From positions 1-59,109 of the IMG/VR virus record IMGVR_UViG_3300030102_001767: a DNA stretch of 59,109 nucleotides; one strand, 5' to 3'. A program made the position numbers and the translations under genes. Of this stretch, positions 52,693-59,109 are shown one piece after another (positions within the stretch are counted from its first letter, which is position 1; the number at the start of each line of letters is the position of its first letter). Origin of the DNA: a virus. A model generated the notes under the pieces. That model was not told the DNA's origin. It searched no databases and was given only the letters and a program-made list of their open reading frames with translations.

Positions 52693-52880
52693 ATTTTTCT
52701 CCTTCTAATTCGTTATTTAATTTTCTTCTAGTTCCACAAGCGATTGCACAATCAACATCAGTAAAATTACGATAATTTAATTCTACAGATGTTTCGTACA
52801 AGCACATCACAAGCAAACTTATTATGTTCACTAATAAGTGTTTTATTTCTTTATTGTTAATGAAGAACTTTCACTCCCAT
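52679..52880 (-). pseudogene. Small membrane protein split by a frame change
   Basis: AAGGAGGAAACT leads into ATG at 52880, but that frame stops after seven residues (MGVKVLH). The +1 frame then runs on without a stop to 52679, giving INNKEIKHLLVNIISLLVMC, then LYETSVELNYRNFTDVDCAI and ACGTRRKLNNELEGEKYDFY: a membrane helix and a C-x3-C tail. Either a sequencing/assembly slip, a decayed gene, or a programmed +1 shift. I favour an assembly error or decay. Confidence 0.4.
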
Positions 52881-52990
52881 AGTTTCCTCCTTTAAAAAAA
52901 AGAAACTACCCAGTAGTTAAGTAGTAAATAAAAATAATAATTAGAAGATTGACTTTACACTTTTTTTCAGCATAAAAATTTAGCTAAATA

Positions 52991-53052
52991 TGGCATAAAA
53001 AAGGCAGTAGATCGAAATGAAGTTCATAGGCATTGATGCCCTTTTTATGCCA
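52991..53052. repeat. Long inverted repeat, 16-base arms
   Basis: TGGCATAAAAAAGGCA (52991-53006) against TGCCCTTTTTATGCCA (53037-53052), one mismatch, spacer about 30 bases. The spacer holds a smaller hairpin (GGCAT-TG-ATGCC at 53029-53040). It lies in the non-coding gap between the methyltransferase and the IS110-like gene. It could be a structured RNA, a small origin-like element or a terminator for minus-strand transcripts. Confidence 0.55.
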
Positions 53053-53119
53053 AACAAGTTAACTTATTGGGGAAAAAATTAACTTGCGTTCTCTAGTTCT
53101 GATGTTCATGTGGATTGAC

Positions 53120-53266
53120 TTATAACTCGTTGTCTAGTAGCTGCACGCACTCTTGTATTTTTTCTTTTTTATCTCTTTGTTTGTTTGTTTCACTTGAAAT
53201 AAAAATAAAACCTAAAAGAATCAATCCTGCTACATATAATTGTAATTTTTCTTGCCAATTTAACAT
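53120..53266 (-). CDS. Small single-span membrane protein, 48 aa
   Basis: Minus-strand frame from ATG at 53266, with AAGGGAG ribosome site and the AT-rich dyad (53281-53306) just upstream. The product MLNWQEKLQLYVAGLILLGF plus IFISS forms one membrane helix, followed by a charged helix (SETNKQRDKKEKIQECVQLL). The layout of dyad, ribosome site and start is the same as for the cytosine methyltransferase gene, which supports it being real. Function unknown. Confidence 0.6.
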   Translation of the reverse strand: MLNWQEKLQLYVAGLILLGFIFISSETNKQRDKKEKIQECVQLLDNEL

Positions 53267-53280
53267 TTTTTTCTCCCTTT

Positions 53281-53306
53281 TTAAATATATCACTTAATAT
53301 ATTTAA
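53281..53306. promoter_or_regulatory. AT-rich dyad, copy 5
   Basis: TTAAATATAT-CACTTA-ATATATTTAA with perfect arms. It lies 15 bases upstream of the minus-strand 48-aa gene. Confidence 0.6.
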
Positions 53307-53309
53307 TTC

Positions 53310-53343
53310 GGTGGTTACTTAAAAGGCACTAAAAGTAACCACC
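53310..53343. repeat. Perfect 11-base inverted repeat
   Basis: GGTGGTTACTT and AAGTAACCACC around 12 bases. It is four bases from the AT-rich dyad and 15 bases beyond the end of the IS110-like gene. It could be a terminator for that minus-strand gene, though no clear U-run follows, or an operator. Confidence 0.55.
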
Positions 53344-53357
53344 TACCACTAATTAAC

Positions 53358-54176
53358 TTACTCAATGTCCTCCAAGTTAATAGGTGGTTTAATTAAATTA
53401 GTATTATTAAGTTTAGTTAAAGCATATGGTTCAGGTGGTGTTTTATTAAATTCATATTTAAACCAAACATAATGCAGATGACTTAAAAATAATTTTACTG
53501 TCCAACGCTTTGATATTGCATGAATATGAGCTGGAGGTAGCTCTCCTTTTTTATAATGACTATAAGCTATAGTATTTTTTTGATAATTTTTTTCTTCTAA
53601 TTGTTTTTTTGCATGGTCTTTATAACTTCCAGCATTATTTTTCTTTGTTTCAATTTGTTTTCTTTTAGAGTACAGCTTTCCATAAAAAGCATCTTCATGA
53701 TTACAAACCTTTACAAAACTTTCCCCTATTTTCCAAGCAAGAGTTCTTAATTGACCATTCCAAGGTCTTTTTTCTCCCTTGTTCCATTTTTGATTAGGGT
53801 TAAGACCAGCAAAATTCCATATATGACCAGCAGTAGGTGCTTTGTGTATATCTATATGTGACAACAGACCAGCAGTTATAACGCCACCAACCCCATAATT
53901 TGACATACACCATCTTCCAACTTTGTGAGATTGAGAATATTTAGTTAAGAACTTTTTTATTTCATATTCTAAAGTTTTATCTTGTTCTAATAAATAATTT
54001 AAAGCACTGCACTGTTCTTTAGAGCTAATGGCCTCCCTTAGTTGGTTGGCACTTCTTTTTCTATTTTCTTGTATTTGATAATATCTATCAACCAAAACTC
54101 TTATTTCTGTTTGGTTTAATTCTTTTGCTGTTTGAAGAATATCTCTTTCCATTCTTCTGACTGGTGTCATTTCCAT
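53358..54176 (-). CDS. IS110-like protein lacking DEDD nuclease half
   Basis: A 272-residue protein. The centre (about 88-160) matches the C-terminal Transposase_20 domain of IS110 transposases: YGVGGVITAGLLSHIDIHKA, IWNFAGLNPNQKWNKGEKRP, then GQLRTLAWKIGESFVKVCNH. The C-terminus, LPPAHIHAISKRWTVKLFLS, is also known from IS110-like proteins. The N-terminal DEDD (RuvC-like) domain of true IS110 enzymes is missing, and the position where IS110 has its catalytic Ser (QSG) reads KWNKG, with no Ser. So it is probably not an active transposase but a domesticated phage protein that binds DNA via its helix-hairpin-helix. Its ribosome site is AAGGGAG. Confidence 0.75.
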   Translation of the reverse strand: MEMTPVRRMERDILQTAKELNQTEIRVLVDRYYQIQENRKRSANQLREAISSKEQCSALNYLLEQDKTLEYEIKKFLTKYSQSHKVGRWCMSNYGVGGVITAGLLSHIDIHKAPTAGHIWNFAGLNPNQKWNKGEKRPWNGQLRTLAWKIGESFVKVCNHEDAFYGKLYSKRKQIETKKNNAGSYKDHAKKQLEEKNYQKNTIAYSHYKKGELPPAHIHAISKRWTVKLFLSHLHYVWFKYEFNKTPPEPYALTKLNNTNLIKPPINLEDIE

Positions 54177-54204
54177 TTCTCTCTCCCTTTAGAAACGCTC
54201 ATTA

Positions 54205-54372
54205 TTATTGATGTTTATAACTCTTTGGCTTTAAATAATTTTTGATAGACAAATAAGAATTGTAAATAGTGACACTATATCTAATAATTTTTCCATTTTT
54301 TCTCTTCGTGAAGCTACTGTACGAAGATTTATATAAACTTAATAAATTATTTTTCAAATCAATAATCATCAT
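54205..54372 (-). CDS. Doubtful small frames, 55 aa or 21 aa
   Basis: Two frames overlap here. The 55-residue frame (MMIIDLKNNLLSLYKSSYSS ...) lacks a ribosome site. A 21-residue frame at 54231-54296 (MEKLLDIVSLFTILICLSKI, then I) is a membrane peptide with GAAGAG ahead of it and matches the style of its neighbours. At most one is real; I prefer the 21-residue peptide. The rest of 54177-54490 shows only a 7-base inverted repeat (54303-54327). Confidence 0.25.
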   Translation of the reverse strand: MMIIDLKNNLLSLYKSSYSSFTKRKNGKIIRYSVTIYNSYLSIKNYLKPKSYKHQ

Positions 54373-54382
54373 AATCACTATT

Positions 54383-54463
54383 TTAATTTAAAATACTAGC
54401 CGTTGCCTCTAATGATATGTAGGTTACATAAAAACCTAATAACAAAAGAACAAAGACTAGCAT
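54383..54463 (-). CDS. Tiny membrane peptide, 26 aa
   Basis: Minus-strand frame from ATG at 54463 with AGGGAG about 8 bases upstream. The product is MLVFVLLLLGFYVTYISLEA plus TASILN: one membrane helix and a short polar tail. It sits between the SSB and IS110-like genes. Ribosome site and composition support coding, but it is very short. Function unknown. Confidence 0.45.
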   Translation of the reverse strand: MLVFVLLLLGFYVTYISLEATASILN

Positions 54464-54489
54464 TAATGTCTCCCTAAAATTAAACATGA

Positions 54490-54834
54490 CTAAAACGGAA
54501 TCTCATCGTCAATGAGAGCTTCTTCTTTCTTTGGTGGAGATTGCTCTGGATAATCTGTAGCTGGACTCGATATTCCTGGTGGTGCTACCTCAACACTAAT
54601 ATAAAAATATTTTATTCCTTCTTGACCATCTTTAGGTTTAGATTTTCTATCCCACATTGCAATTTTAATTTCAGCTTGTTCTAAATTATTAGACTTAGCT
54701 AAATCAATCATTGCCTTGATTTGTTTTTTATTTATTTCTACTTGACCAACAAAATCTGGTTTTTTTGGTGTATCTTTGTATTTGTTTGGGAAAGCCGCAC
54801 CTTCGGACTTTAGTTCTATATCATAATTAGCCAT
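54490..54834 (-). CDS. Single-stranded DNA-binding protein-like
   Basis: A 114-residue protein with a beta-rich body (DFVGQVEINKKQIKAMIDLA, AEIKIAMWDRKSKPKDGQEG, KYFYISVEVAPPG) and a Pro-rich, acidic C-terminus ending DDEIPF, the typical tail by which SSB proteins recruit partners. It overlaps the annealase gene by eight bases. It would coat single-stranded DNA during replication and recombination. The OB fold cannot be proven from sequence, but tail and neighbours agree. Confidence 0.75.
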   Translation of the reverse strand: MANYDIELKSEGAAFPNKYKDTPKKPDFVGQVEINKKQIKAMIDLAKSNNLEQAEIKIAMWDRKSKPKDGQEGIKYFYISVEVAPPGISSPATDYPEQSPPKKEEALIDDEIPF

Positions 54835-55738
54835 TGTTTATTTCTCCTTTTCTAGCTTTTAAATTTGATAACATTTTTTTATAAGTTTCTATGTCTACAT
54901 CTTGCATTCGTTGAAATTGTTCTTTGTTGTTTTTAAATATGTCATTTAACTCTTCAACAGTTTTACAAGTTTCTGCCCAGACCTTTACTAAATCAGAAAA
55001 TGCTTCAGCTTGTTCTTTAGTCGTAATGTCTGTATCTTTTACAGAAACTTCTGGATTATGAATAGCACCTTCAGAATTACTATTTAAAAGTTCTGTAACC
55101 TCCTCAACCTCTTTAACCTCTGCATCATTACTAAAATGTGTATCGGTTTGTTTACTTTCTGTAATTACTTCTACTTCTACAGTATTTTTTGATTCTTCTT
55201 CTGGAAAATCTTCGGCTTCTTCTTTCGTAATTAAACCTTTTAAAGAATCAGGAAAGGCATCTCTAAGAGCAAAACCTCTGGCTCTCATTTGCAACATTCT
55301 ATCTGGGTAACTTTTCCAAGGCCCTCTGTTAGTAAGACCAGCTCTTGTAGCATCTGACCAAGCAAATTCTCTTATAGTTTTTTCTATTTCATTAGTAGCC
55401 TTAACTAATCTTTTTACTGTGCAAACAGCTTTTCTTTCATTTCCAGACCCAACAATTTGCTCCTCAATACCAGCAAAATCTGGGTTTACTCTGCATAAAG
55501 CAATAGCACTATCTCCGTATAAAGATGGTTTTCCATTTATCACGGCAATATTTTGTAAAGCCTGGATTGGTTTTAAACCAACCTCATGACCCATTTGTAT
55601 ACATATTAATATGTCTGCTGGCTTTCCTTTGTAATTTACTGGAACAAAATCACTTTTAGATACTAATTCTGAAAATTCTTTTGCCTCGTTAAAGTTTGAT
55701 GGTGTCATACCATCCATTTTTTGTAATTCATTAGTCAT
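54827..55738 (-). CDS. RecT-like single-strand annealing protein
   Basis: A 303-residue protein. The N-terminal 190 residues match the RecT family pattern: FVPVNYKGKPADILICIQMG, HEVGLKPIQALQNIAVINGK, SLYGDSAIALCRVNP, WKSYPDRMLQMRARGFALRD and AFPDSLKGLITKEEAED. An acidic linker and helical C-terminus follow. It anneals single strands made by the exonuclease encoded just upstream (eight-base overlap) and works with the SSB downstream. The trio is a complete recombination module. Confidence 0.88.
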   Translation of the reverse strand: MTNELQKMDGMTPSNFNEAKEFSELVSKSDFVPVNYKGKPADILICIQMGHEVGLKPIQALQNIAVINGKPSLYGDSAIALCRVNPDFAGIEEQIVGSGNERKAVCTVKRLVKATNEIEKTIREFAWSDATRAGLTNRGPWKSYPDRMLQMRARGFALRDAFPDSLKGLITKEEAEDFPEEESKNTVEVEVITESKQTDTHFSNDAEVKEVEEVTELLNSNSEGAIHNPEVSVKDTDITTKEQAEAFSDLVKVWAETCKTVEELNDIFKNNKEQFQRMQDVDIETYKKMLSNLKARKGEINNG

Positions 55739-56489
55739 TTACTCTCTCCTTATATTGTTCACAAAAACTATTTACATTACACCATTGCTCACACCTCGTA
55801 GCTATTCCTTTTGGAGATAGCCATACTTCCTCATCTGAACAAACAAATTTTTGAGGGTCTTTTACAGCTTCTTCGTGTAATTTAATTCTTTCTACTATAA
55901 AATTTTGTATTTCATCTTCACTCCAGTTTTCAATAGGTTTAATCATAACTGGTGAAGGTGGATAAGTATTACTGTTAGTTGCTCTCCCTTTGCTCCAGTC
56001 TTTTAATATAGCAATAATTCTAGCATCTGGTATAGGGGTATCTTTATATAATTTTGAATACATCCATCTATATATATTAAGTTGATGTGTCCAATCTGGT
56101 TTATCGTAATTTACTGCATAAGCATTAGTTGTTTTGTAGTCGCTTAAAATATTATCAGTAATACTATAATGATCGACTGTTCCAGAGATTAAAAAAGATT
56201 TTCCGTCAATTTTTAAAGAAACTTCCATTCTTTCTTCTGTTTTACAATCATCATGTATTTTATTTGCATTTTCTATTACTTGATGAACAGCAGTACCAAT
56301 AAAAGTAGCAATAGAATCAGAATAATCTTCAGTTATTTCATTTTTATGAAGCATTTTTAATGCTCTAACTTTCGGTGGTTGTAACAATTCTGTTACAGAA
56401 TAATCTGCGTCACCTTTTGTATGATTCCATGTGCCTTTGATACCTCTAATTACATCTAAAGGTATCATTTTATTGTTAGTGTGTTCCAC
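55731..56489 (-). CDS. PD-(D/E)XK exonuclease, RecB/Cas4-like
   Basis: A 252-residue nuclease. Motifs: GTAVHQVIE (H69), ISGTVDHYSI (D106), ILSDYKTT (D117 and K119) and HQLNIYRWM (Q136, Y140), the ordered PD-(D/E)XK signature of RecB/Cas4-type exonucleases. Four cysteines lie at the C-terminus (217, 233, 237, 243), the number and region for an iron-sulphur cluster as in Cas4/AddB, though the usual N-terminal Cys is not obvious. It resects double-strand ends for the RecT-like annealase. It overlaps its neighbours at both ends. Confidence 0.85.
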   Translation of the reverse strand: MEHTNNKMIPLDVIRGIKGTWNHTKGDADYSVTELLQPPKVRALKMLHKNEITEDYSDSIATFIGTAVHQVIENANKIHDDCKTEERMEVSLKIDGKSFLISGTVDHYSITDNILSDYKTTNAYAVNYDKPDWTHQLNIYRWMYSKLYKDTPIPDARIIAILKDWSKGRATNSNTYPPSPVMIKPIENWSEDEIQNFIVERIKLHEEAVKDPQKFVCSDEEVWLSPKGIATRCEQWCNVNSFCEQYKERVND

Positions 56490-56785
56490 TATTTAGTTCT
56501 CCATATAACTATGCCATTCGAATCAGTAGTAACAGAAAAACTAATGTTTTTATGACCTTGTTTTTGTCTCCATCTCCATATGTGACTTCTTATAGCTTGT
56601 ATCATTGCATTTGCATCTTCACGACTCATTTCTAACTTCATGCAGTCGTAAACAAACTCACCAGAACTGTCTTTTATAGGATAGTGTAGCTCTTCCAATG
56701 GTAAAGACCATCTTTGTTTTTTTCCTCTACCTAAAGATTCTTTTGGTTTTTGCTGCCTATCAATTTTTATGTTAATATCACTCAT
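56489..56785 (-). CDS. Hypothetical protein, 98 aa
   Basis: A 98-residue protein, first gene of the recombination operon. It has a Lys-rich N-terminus, a middle with YPIKDSSGEFVYDCMKLEMS, and a C-terminal helix plus strand (AIRSHIWRWRQKQGHKNISF and SVTTDSNGIVIWRTK). Its stop overlaps the exonuclease start. No family recognised. It may be a small DNA-binding or regulatory partner. Ribosome site GAGGAG. Confidence 0.7.
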   Translation of the reverse strand: MSDINIKIDRQQKPKESLGRGKKQRWSLPLEELHYPIKDSSGEFVYDCMKLEMSREDANAMIQAIRSHIWRWRQKQGHKNISFSVTTDSNGIVIWRTK

Positions 56786-56803
56786 ATCATCTCCTCATTT
56801 ATG

Positions 56804-56832
56804 TTGACACTTTATACAAAAAAAAGCATACT
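56804..56832 (+). promoter_or_regulatory. Sigma70-like promoter for RusA/primase genes
   Basis: TTGACA (56804-56809) with CATACT (56827-56832) at 17-base spacing: perfect -35 and a 4/6 match at -10. It would start transcription near 56840, 50 bases before the RusA-like gene. It lies in the 105-base divergent gap to the recombination operon. Confidence 0.55.
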
Positions 56833-56890
56833 AAAAATCGAACTTATAAAGTATTTAATGTAACAATTAATCAAATCTTAGGTGAAACTT

Positions 56891-57265
56891 ATGCGAATGT
56901 CAAGAGTATTTAGAACGATTATTTCCAATCAACCAACATTAAAAAATGATAAAAAAAAACTCTCAAATAAAAAGATATTCTATGACCAGATGTCAGAATT
57001 AAACGAAAATGAGCTTCTTACAGGAGATGTTGGAGTTGTTTTTGATGTTTATAGTGCAACAAAAAAACCTGATTTAGATGAGCTTGTAATTTTAGATTTA
57101 TTAGAAGAAAAAGCATTTAAATCTACAAGACAAGTAAAGGTAAAATTAGTCAGACATCACATTGATAAAAAAAATCCTAGAACTTGTATCCAGGTTTTTA
57201 AATTAAACGAATCATTAAAGAACTGGTGGGATGAAATAGAAATAATGTCTGAAGAAACAAATTAA
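56891..57265 (+). CDS. RusA-like Holliday junction resolvase, altered
   Basis: A 124-residue protein. I start at ATG 56891 because AGGTGA lies about 6 bases upstream; a GTG at 56882 is possible. The pattern KKPDLDELVILDLLEEKAFK (about 58-77) is that of RusA resolvases: D61 and D63 match two of the three catalytic Asp, and the helix after them agrees. The third (D91 in E. coli RusA, in a DD-S-Q motif) reads KSTRQ here, so an Asp seems lost. It may be inactive, cut with a changed site, or only bind junctions. It lies with the recombination and primase genes. Confidence 0.6.
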   Translation: MRMSRVFRTIISNQPTLKNDKKKLSNKKIFYDQMSELNENELLTGDVGVVFDVYSATKKPDLDELVILDLLEEKAFKSTRQVKVKLVRHHIDKKNPRTCIQVFKLNESLKNWWDEIEIMSEETN

Positions 57266-57276
57266 AGGAGAAAAAA

Positions 57277-59046
57277 ATGGGAGAGAGAGAAATAATAAGG
57301 CCAACAATCACAAGATTAGGAGAAGGTAAACATAGAATACATTGTCCTTCTTGTCACAAAAGTAGAAAAAAACACAACCAACACATGAAAGAAATGTCTG
57401 TTGAGGTCGATTTTAAAGGTGCAAAATATTATTGTCATCATTGTGGTTTAAGTGGTTTTGAAGGTAATAATGTAAATTCACAACAATCTAACAAAGCGGT
57501 TGTTGCTAAAAAAACAATTAGCACAAAAAAAGTAAGGGAAGTCAGAAGAGAGATTGAAATGGAAAACTTTGAACATAATGATAAAACTATTAATTTTCTA
57601 AAAGAAAGAGGTATTTCAGAAAAAGTAATAAAAAAATACTCAGTTGGTAAACTTTATAATTTTAGAGAAAAGAAGGCTAACGCTGTTGGTTTTCCTTACC
57701 ACGATAAAGAAAATAAAGTAACAGCAGTAAAGTGGAGAAGTGCAGATAAAGAAAAGTTGTTTTCTCAGACTGGTGTATGCGATGAATTTTTTAATATAAA
57801 TAGTATAATCGAACAACAGTCTTTAATTATTTCTGAAGGAGAGATAGACACTCTTACTTGGCTTACAGTTTTAGAAGATAATAAACATTATGGTGCAGTA
57901 AGTGTTCCTAATGGTGCTCCTTTAAAAGTTTCCGAAGAAGTTGTTGAACCTTCTGAAGATAAAAAATACAAATACATTTGGTCATCAAGAGAAAAATTAC
58001 AATCAATACCAGAGGTTATTTTTAGTGGAGATAATGATGAACAAGGTCTTGCTCTTTTAGAAGAAATGGCCAGAAGAATTGGAAGAGGAAAATGCTCTAT
58101 TGTTTCTTTAGAACCTTACAAAGACGCAAATGAGGCTTTGCAAAAAGAAGGTAAACAATTTTTACTTGACCGACTGGCACAAGCAAAACCATACCCAGTA
58201 AAAGGTTTGTACAGAGCTGAAGATGTTAGAGGTAAAATAGAGGAATTATATACAGAGGGAAAACCCAGTGGTTATCAAATTCACCCAGCAGTTCCTTTAG
58301 AAATTGCAAGACAACAAATGACTGTTGTTACCGGGCTACCTGGGTCAGGTAAATCTAACTTCGTAGACGATTGTTGTATTCATTTAGCAAAAACATACGG
58401 ATTGAAGATATGTTATTCTAGCTTTGAAAAACCAATCGCTGAACACATTACTCAACTAGTAACGCACATAGCTAAAAAACCTTTTTTCAACACTGGAAAA
58501 AATAAAGAACGCATTACAGATTTAGAGCTAGACGCAGCTTATAATTTTGTGAATGAACACTTTGTTTTTCAGGACTTTACTTCTGGAAGAAGTACAAAAA
58601 TAGAAGAAGTGCTTGATGTTGCGAATGTCGCAACTATGTGGGGAAGTTCTGTTCTTGTCATTGACCCATATAACTGGATAGAACCAGAAAAAAACGCAAA
58701 TATGTCAGAGGGAATAAGCAATATGTTAACCAAAGTGCAGAACTGGAGCGTAGCTTCTAACTCTCATGTATTTTTTGTGGCACATCCAGCCAAATTTCAC
58801 GACACGGAAATACCAGAAGGTATGCAAATTGGTGGCTCTATTTCTTGGTTTAGTAAAGCAGATACTGGACTAACAATCCATAGAGATAAACAATCTAAGC
58901 AGCCAATATGTAAAATATGGAAAGTAAGATGGTCGTGGCTTGGCACACCTCAAACAGTTGAACTTGACCACAACCCAGACACAGGTGCTTTCACCAAACG
59001 AGTTGGCTACAATCCTAATGATTGGGATTTCGCTGACGATTTTTAA
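57277..59046 (+). CDS. DNA primase-helicase (T7 gp4-like)
   Basis: A 589-residue bifunctional protein. A zinc finger at the N-terminus (C23, C26, C53, C56: HCPSCH and YYCHHCG) recognises priming sites. A Toprim-like core has IISEGEIDTLTW (about 185-196) and VIFSGDNDEQG (about 247-257). The helicase half has TGLPGSGKSN (Walker A, about 352-361), CYSSFEKP, VLVIDPYNW (Walker B) and HVFFVAHPAK. It unwinds DNA and makes primers at the fork. Complete; the C-terminus ends acidic (NDWDFADDF), as in gp4, to bind the polymerase. The polymerase gene is not in the window. Confidence 0.93.
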   Translation: MGEREIIRPTITRLGEGKHRIHCPSCHKSRKKHNQHMKEMSVEVDFKGAKYYCHHCGLSGFEGNNVNSQQSNKAVVAKKTISTKKVREVRREIEMENFEHNDKTINFLKERGISEKVIKKYSVGKLYNFREKKANAVGFPYHDKENKVTAVKWRSADKEKLFSQTGVCDEFFNINSIIEQQSLIISEGEIDTLTWLTVLEDNKHYGAVSVPNGAPLKVSEEVVEPSEDKKYKYIWSSREKLQSIPEVIFSGDNDEQGLALLEEMARRIGRGKCSIVSLEPYKDANEALQKEGKQFLLDRLAQAKPYPVKGLYRAEDVRGKIEELYTEGKPSGYQIHPAVPLEIARQQMTVVTGLPGSGKSNFVDDCCIHLAKTYGLKICYSSFEKPIAEHITQLVTHIAKKPFFNTGKNKERITDLELDAAYNFVNEHFVFQDFTSGRSTKIEEVLDVANVATMWGSSVLVIDPYNWIEPEKNANMSEGISNMLTKVQNWSVASNSHVFFVAHPAKFHDTEIPEGMQIGGSISWFSKADTGLTIHRDKQSKQPICKIWKVRWSWLGTPQTVELDHNPDTGAFTKRVGYNPNDWDFADDF

Positions 59047-59072
59047 TTAAATATATCATCTAATATATTTAA
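59047..59072. promoter_or_regulatory. AT-rich dyad, copy 6
   Basis: TTAAATATAT-CATCTA-ATATATTTAA with perfect arms. It starts directly after the primase-helicase stop and is the last feature in the window. By analogy with copies 4 and 5 it precedes the next gene, which lies beyond the end. Confidence 0.55.
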
Positions 59073-59109
59073 ATAATATCATCATACCTGGTATCTGTTT
59101 TTTTTAAAT

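Noticed and set aside
53115-53297. 60-residue plus-strand frame
   Set aside because: It is the shadow of the minus-strand 48-aa membrane gene and of the AT-rich dyad; Ser/Phe/Leu-rich composition is typical of an antisense frame.
53358-54176. A complete insertion sequence around the IS110-like gene
   Set aside because: No terminal ends, target duplication or DEDD nuclease half were visible; the gene fits the local operon style and base composition.
23-59072. CRISPR array or other direct-repeat array
   Set aside because: No set of regularly spaced 20-40-base repeats was seen; the repeats present are palindromes or coding low-complexity.
1-59109. Terminal redundancy that would show a circular or complete genome
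   Set aside because: The first bases (AAAACCCAATTTAT) do not match the last ones (GTTTTTTTTAAAT); no direct terminal repeat was seen by eye.

Overview
This window is most of the genome of a tailed double-stranded DNA phage (Caudoviricetes), either one contig or one cut of a circularly permuted map. It is very AT-rich, genes overlap or touch at ATGA/TAATG junctions, and there are no ribosomal, tRNA or metabolic host genes. The head-to-tail gene order (TerL, portal, GroES-like protein, scaffold-like protein, decoration-like protein, capsid, gp4-like adaptors, gp10-like stabilisation protein, ejection proteins) fits a short-tailed (podovirus) virion. Protein styles such as the GGPVP/YQDGG segments, the NIDO-like secreted protein and the run of tiny Lys/Arg-rich proteins are familiar from marine phages. 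An AT-rich pelagic marine bacterium (SAR11-like or similar) is therefore the likely host, but this is inference. No DNA polymerase, RNA polymerase, integrase, repressor or recognisable endolysin is in the window. The right end stops just after a primase-helicase, so the replication module probably continues beyond it.

Layout. (1) 23-5251, minus strand: an operon led by a MoxR-like AAA+ ATPase, then a conserved phage helper protein and a DUF2201-type HExxH/VWA protein, then seven small genes. (2) 5252-5532: divergent intergenic region. (3) 5533-9322: small terminase subunit, a minus-strand membrane protein, a long structured-looking leader (6598-6875), and nine small genes, most of them very basic. 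(4) 9319-17282: packaging and head genes, ended by a clear intrinsic terminator at 17304-17336. (5) 17411-32829: head-tail joining, a metallophosphoesterase, adaptors, a family of four tail-fibre-like paralogues, a probable fibre chaperone, a cupredoxin-like protein, a holin-type cassette and the stabilisation protein. (6) 32829-50390: large virion and ejection proteins, including a 2776-residue polyvalent protein with an HExxH motif, then two signal-peptide proteins. (7) 50415-52494: adenine and cytosine DNA methyltransferases. (8) 52495-54490: a sparse minus-strand zone with tiny membrane peptides, inverted repeats and an IS110-like protein that lacks the DEDD nuclease half. (9) 54490-56785, minus: SSB, RecT-like annealase, PD-(D/E)XK exonuclease and a small partner. 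(10) 56891-59046, plus: RusA-like protein and primase-helicase.

How it works together. Module 10 with module 9 gives replication fork priming and unwinding plus exonuclease/annealase recombination. Modules 4-6 build the particle and deliver proteins into the cell. Module 7 modifies DNA, probably against host restriction. Module 1 is an ATPase/VWA chaperone-like system of unknown target. A recurring AT-rich dyad (TTAAATATAT-N6-ATATATTTAA and variants) sits before genes in several of these modules and looks like a shared regulatory site. It is the most unexpected non-coding signal here.
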